From Halichondria panicea (Eukaryota; Porifera; Demospongiae; Suberitida; Halichondriidae): DNA of 64,000 nucleotides. Below, one piece after another: positions 43,524 to 54,130 of the stretch. Made by a program: the position numbers and the translations under genes. The first letter of the stretch is position 1; each line of letters opens with the position of its first letter. The notes beneath the pieces were generated by a model. It saw only the letters and a list, made by a program, of their open reading frames with translations, ran no database searches and was not told where the DNA came from. The stretch covers positions 1,290,931 through 1,354,930 of the forward strand of contig NC_087386.1 in NCBI RefSeq assembly GCF_963675165.1, read 5' to 3'.

Positions 43524-44936
43524 CTAGGCAGGTATTTCCTCATACACTACAGAGGTAGGTCTACCGTTACTGTCCTCAGTCCCATCTCGACTGTTACTAG
43601 CCGGCGTATTGCCATGGAGTAGGTCAGGAATATAGTCATACTCTACACTCTGTTGGGCAATGGGTGGGGGCATACTCTCGTAGGAAGGGTTAGCAACCAG
43701 GTTAGCAACAGTTACAGCTGTTTCTCCATGCTCAATATTTCCATAAGCCTGGTTTGTTTTCAGGTCAATGTTTTCTGAGTCGATTGCAGAGGACCGATAA
43801 GTAAGATCGTTCATTTGAATGATTCCTTCTGGTCTGTTCCTTTCTGCATTTCTTTTCTGTTTCCATAGTAAAACAATCACTATAACGATAATGAGTACAA
43901 CAATCACTCCGACTAGTGGACCAACGATTGCACCCAGCTGGGGGCCAGGTGGGGGGGCAGTTGTGGGGGGCACAGTGTCAGTGGGGGGGTCAGTTGAGAA
44001 GTCAGTGAAGCCTACACGTGTAACTGTAGGTGTGGGTGTCGCTGTTAGTTGCATTGTTGATAATCGATACGATGAACTTGTATTTTGAATTGGGGCAGTC
44101 GTCACAGTCACAACAGGTGAGCTGAATAGGGTACTGTCTATGGATGACATCATTGGAAGAGGGACGGAGGTAATTGTTGAGGATGGTGAGGGTTGTTGAG
44201 GGGTTGAGGTGACAGCTGGTGATGGAGGAGATGAGGTGGCTTCATTGGGGATGGTAATAGTTGTGTCACTGAATTTTGCCTCAGCTATGTAGATGCCAGT
44301 GTTACTGTCTCCTTGAAGGAATTTAAACTCAATGTAATAGGCTCTGAAATTTGCATTTGCATTTGCTTGAATAATGATTGTTGTCACAGAATTGCAATTC
44401 AGATCATCTCCATTTGCTACATAACTTCCTACTAGTGATGTAGGATCGAAGGTTGGGTAGATAATGGACCCCCACACATTGATGGTATGAATGTCAGTAT
44501 TCAGTGTTGCACAGTTAAACAGTTTCAGTTCAACTCCTCTGAGTGCAAATCCAGTATTCCAGTTAAATCCAATTATTACTTGAGTCTCCACACTTCTACT
44601 GATAGTAAAGAAATCTCTCGCCCAAGTTGGCTCAGTAGTATTCACACTTGTAGGACACACCCCGTCGATGAGAGTTGAAGTAAAGGGTGTGCCATCAGAA
44701 CATTGACAAACTTTATTCACATTATTCACACAGTCTTGAGGGCAGCCTCCAATAGCATCAGACCCACTCAGTGACGTAAGACCAGCAGGTAGAGTATGTT
44801 CATTTGGACGAATAAACTCTCCTATTATAATAAAGTACAAGTATGTACCGGGTATATGACTAATTGTTTATTACTAACCTTTAGCACTTGGTAGGATGAC
44901 ATACAGCAAGAAATGAATCCTTATATTGATTTTCAT
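43524..44936 (-). CDS. B3: novel ectodomain, single-pass receptor-like protein, tail type 1
   Basis: Exons 44879-44936 (signal peptide MKINIRIHFLLYVILPSAK) and 43524-44821 give 451 residues. The ectodomain matches B1 (GGCPQDCVNN, TWARDFFTISRSVETQVIIG, GVELKLFNC, HTINVWGSI), followed by a Ser/Thr/Pro stalk and DTVPPTTAPPPGPQLGAIVG leading into the transmembrane helix. Tail motifs: NQAYGN, NPSYESM, EYDYIPDLL, VYEEIPA. It is intact and is the best reference for the lesions in B2 and B4. C3 stops about 220 bp upstream, so C3 and B3 form a tight same-strand pair. Confidence 0.78.
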
Positions 44937-45153
44937 TTTTCTAATTTCTTAATGCAGTCTCTCTCACACTAGATCTACCTAATTAGCCTCACCTTCATTT
45001 CTCAACTGTTTGTGTAAACATTTGTCATGGATGCATAAACATGCATATTTAATCAAGATGAATAACACAATTGAATCTACGTCATAATTATGTGGTCACA
45101 AAAACAGTCAATTCGCTAAAAGTATGCATAGCACTTAAAAGTGGGAGTCAGTT

Positions 45154-46840
45154 TCATGATATCTCCTGATACACCTCACTGGACACAACTCCTTCACTGT
45201 TGTCAATAGCACTCGTTTGAGCACCTGGAGGGTGGCCTTGGAATAGGGTATTTGGTATGTAATCATACAGTTCAGTAGTTTGTCCAGCCTCCTGTGGCAT
45301 TGCCTTGTCTTGAGCTTCTCTAGCTTTCCCATACGCCTGGTTATCATTCAGATCAATGTCCGTAGCAATCGCTTGTACTATATCTTGTGTTCCCATTACA
45401 TCATGTGATTGTTTGGCTCTCTTGTACTTGTAGAACAAGAGTATAACGAGGCTAATTAGGAGTAGAATTATTATACTCAGTATTGCCACAATTCCAGCCA
45501 GTACGAACGTAGCAGGTGATTCGTTAGCAGCTGGAGTTGCATTGTCAGTAGTAGAATAGCTATTTACAGTAGCCGTCGTAATTTCCCCTGTAGCTGTTTC
45601 TAGATATGGTATATGGTAAAATTTTCATGCATATCAAGAATGGTAGTGAAAGTACATTTATAACAATAGCATTACTGCTGGTTTATGCCATAATAATTGT
45701 TTCTAAATCAACTTGATTGAGTGATGGTTAAAGGTATATTAATTATTAATTTGTACGTATTTATTATGAAGCTTTCATTTCAGTAAGTATAATTATAGTA
45801 CTTGTTAACGTTACAGGTGGGAGTTGGTTACTAGTAGTACTAGCACCTGAGTTGCACATTGTGTCATCTATATGTACATGTGAGAAAGAAGGAAGAGTGG
45901 GTAAACGTTCTGAATGGTCTGTTTAATAGATATGGCTCACTGGTAACTTCAACACAGAGTGTCTGGGGGGCACCGCTCATATCAGGTATCGTGCAGCAGT
46001 ATTCTCCAATCACACTCATCGCAGTGCCTTCAGTACTAGGTCGATGATTAATTCGCACCTGACCAGTACCTCGATTCCTATAGATGCGAGATGATGGGTT
46101 TTCGTTCATACCAGGTACTGGAAATTCATTTACTCTCCACTCTCCGACTGCTCCACCATTAGGATTGTCCACTGGCCTGCAGCAGTTGGGGTTGTCAGTG
46201 ACACACACCAGGGCAGTACCCTCCACAGTGTCTGGTACTCCATCCGATATATTAGCTCGTGATGGCTGCTCTCCAATGTCACTCAGACAAACTTGACTGA
46301 TACCGCTGGTCAGTTCTTGCCCCATCAACCTGATAGACACACCTGTATGGAATAACATAATCTTAGTCTTCATTTCAGCACGCGGTTAGCAGGTGATTTT
46401 CCACCCGCTGAAATGTTCTGTTACCCGTTAGTAAGTAAATACAAAATTCAGGAAATCATTCTCATGCAAAGTAACCCCACAAATGGGCCCCCCAGATCCT
46501 CGACTGCCGCTATATCGATCGCTCAGACCATTGGGGCGCGGTCACAAGCGTCTAATACTAATCACCCCTTAATATTTGGAAACCACATTGGAGAAAATTT
46601 CTGGTATTCAATAAAGCATATCCAAACAAGTAGTGAACAGTTAGAGCCAAGTCTATTCCACTAACAGTCACATCACTCATAATTATGGTACACTGATGTA
46701 TGCTATAAATTATACATACCGCGGTACATGCATGTAGATCTTGAGTATGATACCAAATTACCATTCTGGGAGTTTACCATCCACATCATTATGAAAAAGG
46801 GCAAAACTCTGATCAACCATAGACTCTTTACAGTAGCCAT
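45154..46840 (-). CDS. C3: Ig-like receptor-like protein, tail type 2, intact
   Basis: Exons 46762-46840, 45941-46342, 45802-45867 and 45154-45587 give 326 residues. Signal peptide as in C2. The Ig-like exon has ALVCVTDNPNCC, GEWRVNEF, YRNRGTGQVRINHRP and GEYCCTIPD. The linker donor has moved: the usual splice site is lost and a GTACTA a few codons further on keeps phase. The stalk is Thr-rich, then ESPATFVLAGIVAILSIIIL. Tail: DNQAYGKAREA, ELYDYIPNTLFQG, EVYQEIS. Complete as read. Confidence 0.77.
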
Positions 46841-47685
46841 CGCTATTAAAACCACTCAGCTATTTATATACATATGAAACTGGCACTATACTGTGGTAGT
46901 AGTAGTAACAGATGTACAGTAGCTACTTGGAATTCTTGGAATTCTTGCCACTCTTCTTTAATCACTTGGTATGCCACATTGATTACTTTACATCCTCAAG
47001 AAACCGAAAATTAAACAGGAAACCATTTAACCATGAATCACTATATTGTTTAGTTGCAGGGGAAAGAATACATTAATTTAATTTTATTATCATTGTACAG
47101 AAAAGATCTGCCGTTATAGAGGACAATTTTCGTGAGGTGCAAAATTTCTCGTTTTTTGATCGAGTGGTCAACGTGAACTGGGAGCACACACCTGCAAAGC
47201 TTTTGGTGGGTGTGGTTTCCTGGCATGTTGCACTAACATTTCAACTGCGATAATTTATTCTGAGGGCTCTCAATCCAAATAGCCCAAATTTACATCGCGA
47301 ACATTTCCCGCTATATGGTACTTGAAAACAATTGCAACGCCAAACGCGTGGTCTTATTGTGAAGCAGGCCTCACATAGAAGTTGACATGTCGAGAAGGTT
47401 GATATTGATATTGTACTGCACTATATCATATCAACAATTGTCACCAGGAGTACATGAATTGCAATGCAAAACGAGAAATTTTGAATGATGCAATGCAATG
47501 TAGCAGAGAAATTAATACGTAGCTATAATTATAAGCTCATTCTTGGAATGGAGATTTTATATGTACGTAAAACTTGAAGAACTCGAATTAGCCTAAATTC
47601 TGACAAGGTATATGTATTGTGAGTAGTCTATCATAAAAGTAAACATACATACAATCACTTGTTTGTGTACAATGTACTTAAGCTA
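46841..47685. other. Intergenic with small-protein exon relic
   Basis: Repeats the 39.07-39.88 kb spacer in degenerate form, with a relic of the small-protein exon near 47.33-47.40 kb. No gene was seen. Confidence 0.5.
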
Positions 47686-47853
47686 GGCAGGTATTTCGAT
47701 TGTCACTCAGTGACGTAAGACCATTTGGTAGAGTATGGCCACTTGGACGAATAAACTCTCCTATTAAAATGAAACTATTGTATGGATGACTAATAACCTT
47801 TAACACTTGTTAGGACGACATACAGCAAGAAATGAATCCTTATATTGAGCTTC
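47686..47853 (-). pseudogene. B relic: signal peptide joined to terminal tail by deletion
   Basis: A B-type signal-peptide exon (ATG near 47853) and the first codons of the B exon (GEFIRPSGHTLPNGLTSLS) are joined near 47702 directly to the last codons and 3' flank of a B tail (GAAATACCTGCC and onward). About 1.2 kb of B coding sequence is missing. It occupies the expected B position just downstream of C4. Confidence 0.75.
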
Positions 47854-49356
47854 ATGTTTTTGGTGGCATCGATCCTAATGCTGTCTCTTTCTAAACATTA
47901 ATTCTTATAACTAGGTACTGTGAACTGTAAACTGTAAACATTGGTACTGTGCATGTGGATGCATCTACGTACATACATATAATAATTATGACAATTGAAT
48001 CCACATCAAGTTCACAAAAACAGTGAATAGTATGCATAGCACTTAAAAGTGTGAGTCAGTCATGACATTTCCTGGTACACCTCACTGGACACAACTCCTT
48101 CACTGTTGTCCATAGCACTCGTTTGAGCACCTGGAGGGTGGCCTTGGAATAGGGTATTCATACAGTTCAGTAGTTTGCCCATCTTGTGGCATTGCCTCGT
48201 CTGGAGCTTCTCTAGCTTTCCCATACGCCTGGTTATCACTCAGATCAATGTCCATAGCAATCGCTTTTACAACATTTTGTGTTCCCATTACATCATGTGA
48301 TTGTTTGGCTCTCTTGTGCTTGTAGAACAGGAGTATAACGAGGCTAATTATTATGATACTCAGTATTGCCACAATTCCAGCCAGTATGAACGTGGCAGGT
48401 GATTCCCCTGTAAGTGTTTGTATAGGATCATGCATATCAAGAATGGTAGTGAAAGTACATTTATAACAATAGCATTACTGCTGGTTTATGCCATAATGGT
48501 GTTATTTCTTTTTAAACCAAATTTGATTGAAAGATAATTATGGTTAAAGGTATAATTATATTGTTAGAGCTAATTTGTACGTAATTATTATGAAGCTTTC
48601 ATTTCAGTAAGTACGTACGTGTTAACGTTACAGGTGGGAGTTGGTTAGTAGTAGTACTAACACCTGAGTTGCACATTGTGTCATCTATATGTGTAGGAAG
48701 AGTGAATAAATATTCGCAATGATTTGTTTAATAGATATGGCTCACTGTTAACTTCAACACAGAGTGTCTGCATGACACCGCTCATATCAGGTATTGTGCA
48801 GCAGTATTCTCCAGTCAATACCAGAGGTGGGTCGGCTCCTTCAGCACTAGGTCGATAATTGATACGTACCAGACCAGTACCTCGATTCCTATAGATTCGA
48901 GGTCGTGGGTTTCCAAAAAAACTAGGTGCTTGAAATCCATTTATTGTCCAATCTCCGACTACCCCTCCATTAGGATTGTCCACTGGCCTACAACAGTTGC
49001 GGTTGTTAGTGACACACACCAGAGCAGTACCCTCCACAGTGTCTGGTATTCCATCTGATTGATTATATATATCTTGTGTTAGCTGCTCTCCGATGTCACT
49101 CAGACAAACTTGACTGATACCGCTAGTCAGTTCCACCCCCATCAACCTGAGGGACACACTTGTATATGGAATGACATAGTCTTAGTCTTCATTTCAGTAT
49201 GGGTTAGCAGGTGATTTTCCACCCGCTGAAATGTTCTGTCACCAGTTGGTATATACTTACACCTGTAAATCACCCGCTTAACATAACTTGCACATCTACC
49301 TATTCTTAGATAGGTAGTAATTTTAGCGTTTTCAGATTTTTTCTGTTTTTCAGGTA

Positions 49357-49614
49357 CAGTAGAACCTCGATTATCCGGACACCTTGGTTCCAGAGGCAAG
49401 CCGGATAAGTGAATATGCCGGATAATCGAATAGATAAACCACGTCTTGATCCACCCACTTTATTATAAACAGCAGTGCCACATGGTTGTCTGCGCATGCG
49501 CAGAAAATAAGCAGGCATGTCTCCATGGTAACAACTGCAACACGCATGCGCATTTGAGGGACACGTCCATTTTCTAAAAAGAAACTGTCAAGCCGGATAA
49601 TCGAGGTTCTATTG
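49357..49614. mobile_element. Pogo/Tigger-like MITE, TA target site
   Basis: Termini CAGTAGAACCTCGATTATCC and the complement of CAATAGAACCTCGATTATCC, each next to TA (49355-49356, 49615-49616). The CAGTAGAACCTC start and TA target duplication are typical of the pogo/Tigger branch of Tc1/mariner. 258 bp, no transposase, inside C4 intron 1. Confidence 0.85.
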
Positions 49615-50840
49615 TACTAATTTTGGCGGATTTGTAGCAAATTCATTACCACAATAATATCTGTAGGTACAAGTATGAGTTTTAAGGTTGAATGGAAAGT
49701 TTGGAGTCAGATACAGATGAAAAAAGGGCTAGCTTGCTTAGTACTCTCAAAAGTACATTACATTATAAAAAGTACATGATTAGAAAAAAAATTATTTCTA
49801 TTGTGTTCTATTATTAGCGCGTACTTAATTTAGCGTTAATTACAAATTCGCTAAAATTCGCTAAAATTAGTACATTGTACCCGTTTATAATAGTAACAAT
49901 AAGGTATACCAGGGGTGCATATTCATACACTCCTGTGTATATACAATGACAATGTGTTTGCTTAGTCCATGGATAAATAACGACAATCATAATTATGTTG
50001 TAGATCTACCAGTTTTGGTACATTGAACAATGTCACATGTTCCGTGCACAGGCTGGTGTGCAAAAGTCAAGCATTAACCCTGAGTTGCATGCCCTCTTCT
50101 CTATATAAGCCCCTTGATATCACCCAAGGAGGCGATTTTCACCAAAATCATCCCTGTTAAGGTTTGACTATGGTATATATACAGGGTTTCGTCTAGGCCG
50201 TTTGGAGGGAAGGTTTGGGCACGCGTAAGCATGCTGCAAAATGTTTGGCCAGTCCCATATGTGTTAACCACACCCCCTATCTATTGCATTCTAGTGCAAT
50301 AGTGCATCACATATATCTAGTTACATAATAGGACGGTATATGTGATGATGCCATGTAGTACTAACGTAATGATGTCCAACATTTTGGGGGGAAGGTTCAC
50401 CCCTGCCCCCCCCCCCCAGTAGATGAGAACCCTGATTGATATAGGGTTAAGGGTTTCAGCAACATTTAAGTTAATTGCCACTAATTTTTTTCCTCAAAGT
50501 TCACTGAGGACATTATTCTTGTGCAAAGTAACCCCACAAATGTATTTTGGGGGGACCCCCAGACCTTCTGCTATATCAACGACCTCCGCTTCACTATGGC
50601 CATTGGGGCGCAGTCACAATTGTCGAATGCTAATCACCCCTTAGTATTTGGAAACCACATTGGGCAAATTCTTTAAAGAATATAGATATCCAAACAAGAC
50701 CTTATAGTATTGAACAGCTAGCTGGAGCCAGTCTATTCCACTAACAGTCACATCACTCATACCGGGGGGGGGGGTGGGGAGGGTATGATACGCAATTTTA
50801 TGACTGTATGCTAAAATCCTACATACTTGCAAGGGCGTAT

Positions 50841-51806
50841 ACAACCTTGACACATGCATGTAAATCTAGAGTATACAACCTTGACACATGCATGTAGATC
50901 TAGAGTATACGCCCTTGACACATGCATGTAGATCTAGAGTATACGCCCTTGACACATGCATGTAGATCTATAGAGTATACGCCCTTGATACATGCATGTA
51001 GATCTAGAGTATACGCCCTTAATTGACACATGCATGTAGATCTAGAGTATACGCCCTTGACACATGCATGTAAATCTAGAGTATACGCCCTTGACACATG
51101 CATGTAGATCTAGAGTATACGCCCTTGATACATGCATGTAGATCTAGAGTATACGCCCTTGACACATGCATGTAGATCTAGAGTATACGCCCTTGACACA
51201 TGCATGTAAATCTAGAGTATACGCCCTTGACACATGCATGTAGATCTAGAGTATACGCCCTTGATACATGCATGTAGATCTAGAGTATACGCCCTTGACA
51301 CATGCATGTAGATCTAGAGTATACGCCCTTGACACATGCATGTAAATCTAGAGTATACGCCCTTGACACATGCATGTAGATCTAGAGTATACGCCCTTGA
51401 CACATGCATGTAGATCTAGAGTATACGCCCTTGACACATGCATGTAGATCTAGAGTATACGCCCTTGACACATGCATGTAGATCTAGAGTATACGCCCTT
51501 GACACATGCATGTAGATCTAGAGTATACGCCCTTGACACATGCATGTAGATCTAGAGTATACGCCCTTGACACATGCATGTAGATCTAGAGTATACGCCC
51601 TTGACACATGCATGTAGATCTAGAGTATACGCCCTTGACACATGCATGTAGATCTAGAGTATACGCCCTTGACACATGCATGTAGATCTAGAGTATACGC
51701 CCTTGAAACATGCATATAGATCTAGAGTATACGCCCTTGACACATGCATGTAGATCTAGAGTATACGCCCTTGATACATGCATGTAGATCTAGAGTATAC
51801 AACCTT
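50841..51806. repeat. 34-bp minisatellite, about 28 copies, with higher-order pattern
   Basis: Unit TTGACACATGCATGTAGATC followed by TAGAGTATACGCCC, tandemly repeated without spacers in C4 intron 1. Variant units (TAAATC for TAGATC, GATAC for GACAC) recur every four units over part of the array, giving a 136-bp higher-order repeat. Each unit contains TGCATG and AGATCT palindromes. The open frame on the - strand is a by-product. Confidence 0.95.
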
Positions 51807-51926
51807 AATTTATTGATACATGCATGAGTATCGGATACCAAACATACCATTCTGGGAGTTGACCATCCACATCGTCATGAGAAGTAGTAAAACTCTGATC
51901 AACCATAGACTCATTACAGCAGCCAT

Positions 51927-52756
51927 GGCTAAATGCACTCAGCTAGTAAGAATGCACGTAACTGGCACTATACTGTGGTAACAGCTGTGCCGTACATGTA
52001 GCTACTTGAAATTCTTGGAATTGTTTGCCACTCTTCTTTTAACAGTCACTTGGCATAATTATACACCACATTGATTGTTCCACATCCTACCAAAATTTAA
52101 ACAGGAAACTATTAACCATGAATCACTATTGTTTAGATGCAAGGGGAAGGGTACAAACCATTTAGCGGAATTTTTGGAGGTAGCAGTAAATGCAAATATT
52201 TTCCGCTATACGGTACTGAAAATACACAATTGCAACACTTAACAGGGTTACTTACCACTGTATTGTGGGACCATTGATGTTGAAACCAGCGGTCCTTTCA
52301 GAAGACGCCGCATGTAGCCCCAGTTCCCCGAGGCATCAGATAAGTGAGGATGATCTCGAGGTTTGATATGGTATAGAAGCAGTCCTCACATAGTAGAAGT
52401 TGACAGGTCAAGAAGGGTCCACTTGATATTGATATTACACGTACTGCACTATATCAATGCAATACAATGCTACTGAGAGCAATACGTAGCCTTGTTCCAG
52501 CTGAGTTATCTCTAAAATAACGCTAAGTCGCCAACTATTAAAGAAAAATCGGCCTGGAAATGAGGCTAAGCAATATGTATAGTTCTAATTAAGCTCTTGA
52601 AAGCGACATTTATACGCGTGTGTAAAACTTAACTATTGACAATGGAGGTATGTTGTACACTCTAACAAAACAAACTGCTATTGTGAATGGTCTACCATAA
52701 AAACATACAAGCACTTGTTTTTTACAAAGTACTTAAGCTAGCTAGGACGGTATTTT
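51927..52756. other. Intergenic between B4 and C4
   Basis: Degenerate copy of the other B-to-next-gene spacers, with a small-protein exon relic near 52.36-52.43 kb and a short element with AGCCTTG / GAGGCTAAG ends near 52.49-52.57 kb. No gene was seen. Confidence 0.5.
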
Positions 52757-53933
52757 CTCATACACTACAGAAGTAAGTCTATCGTTACTGTCCTCAGTCC
52801 CATCTTCACTGTTACTAGCCGGCATGTTGCCATGGAGTAGGTCAGGAATGTAGTCATACTCTACACTCTGTTGGGCAATGGGTGGAGGCACACTCTCGTA
52901 AGAAGGGTTAGCAACCAGGTTAGCAACAGTTGCAGCTGTTTCTCCATGCAGCCTGGTTTGTTTTCAAATCAATGTTTTCTGAGTCGATTGCAAAGGAGCG
53001 ATTAGTAAGATTGTTTGTTTGAATGTGGTCTGTTCTTTCTGCATTTCTTTTCTGTTTCCATAGTAAAACAATAACTATAATGAGAATGAGTACAACAATC
53101 ACTCCAACTAGTGGACCAACGATTGCACCCAGCTGGGGGTCACTTGATCCAGGTGGGGGGTCAGTTGAGGGGTCAGTGAAGCCTATAGGTGTAGCTGTAG
53201 GTGTGGGCATCGGTGTTAGTTGAGGTGACAGCTGGTGATAGAGGAGATGAGGGGATGGTAATAGTTGTGTCACTGAATCTAGCCTCAGCTATGTAGATGT
53301 CAGTGTTACTGTCTCCTTGTTCGAATTCCAACTCAATGAAATAGTTTCTGAAATTCAAATTTGCATTTGCTTGAATAACAGTTGTTGTCACAGAATTACA
53401 GTTCAGATCATCTCCATTTGTTACATAACTTCCTACTAGGAATGTAGGATCGAAGGTTGGGTAGTTGATGGACCCCCACACATTGATGGTACGAATGTCA
53501 GTAGTCAGTGGTGCACAGTTAAACAGTTTCAGTTCAACTCCTCTGGGCATGAATCCAGTATTCCAGTTAAATCCAATTCTTATTTGAGTGTCCCCATTTC
53601 TACTGATAGTAAAGAAATCTCTCGCCCAAGTTGGCTCAGTGGTGTCCACACTAGTGGGACACACCCCATCGATGAGAGTTGAGTTGGTTGGTACATTACC
53701 AGGACATTCCCATTATCTACACACTCTTGAGGGCAGCCTCCATTAGCATCAGACCCACTCAGTGATGTAATACCATTTGGTAGAGTATGTTCATTTGGAC
53801 GAATAATCTCTCCTGCAATGAAAGTAATGTAATGATAATGTATGTAAATGACTAATTTGATTTATTACTAACCTTTAACACTTGCTAGGATGACACACAA
53901 CAGCAAGAAATGAATCTTTATATTGAGCTTCAT
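52757..53933 (-). pseudogene. B4: B-type receptor pseudogene
   Basis: The signal-peptide exon (ATG 53931-53933) and B ectodomain are recognisable, but compared with B1 and B3 there are at least three frame-disrupting changes: a deletion in the Cys-rich N-terminal segment near 53.71 kb, a deletion of most of the Ser/Thr/Pro stalk near 53.22 kb that changes frame into the transmembrane part, and a deletion at the first tail tyrosine (NQAYGNIE becomes NQA with a shift) near 52.95 kb. The C-terminus reads VYEKIPS rather than VYEEIPA. Confidence 0.78.
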
Positions 53934-54130
53934 TTCTAATGCAGTCTCTCTAATACCTAATTTATTATTATAGCCTCGCCCTCATTTCTCAAGTGTTTGT
54001 GTAAACATTTGTCATGGATGCATAAACACATGTATGTACATAATTAAAAGGTGATGAATATCACATTGAATCCACATCATAATAATGTGGTCACTAAAAA
54101 CTGTGAATTTGCTAAACATATGCATAGCAT

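Larger units (their letters stand above)
48062..51926 (-). pseudogene. C4: Ig-like receptor, damaged acceptor and tail
   Basis: Intact signal-peptide exon 51848-51926; a 2.7-kb first intron containing a 34-bp minisatellite and a pogo-like MITE; Ig exon 48746-49158; linker near 48.65 kb; transmembrane exon from 48407. Two lesions. First, the CAG|G acceptor of the Ig exon reads CAAG, so splicing at the nearest AG loses one base and breaks the frame (VCPSG stop). Second, about 13-14 bases are missing inside the tail after TTELY, which destroys YDYIP and the terminal YQEI. Tail sequence up to DNQAYGKAREA is still readable. Confidence 0.7.

Noticed and set aside
50900-51103. Open frame encoding a repeated MHVSRAYTL-type peptide
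   Set aside because: By-product of the minisatellite period; no splice or start context.
50841-51806. Possible CRISPR-like array
   Set aside because: Units are contiguous 34-bp repeats without unique spacers, in eukaryotic DNA; it is a minisatellite.
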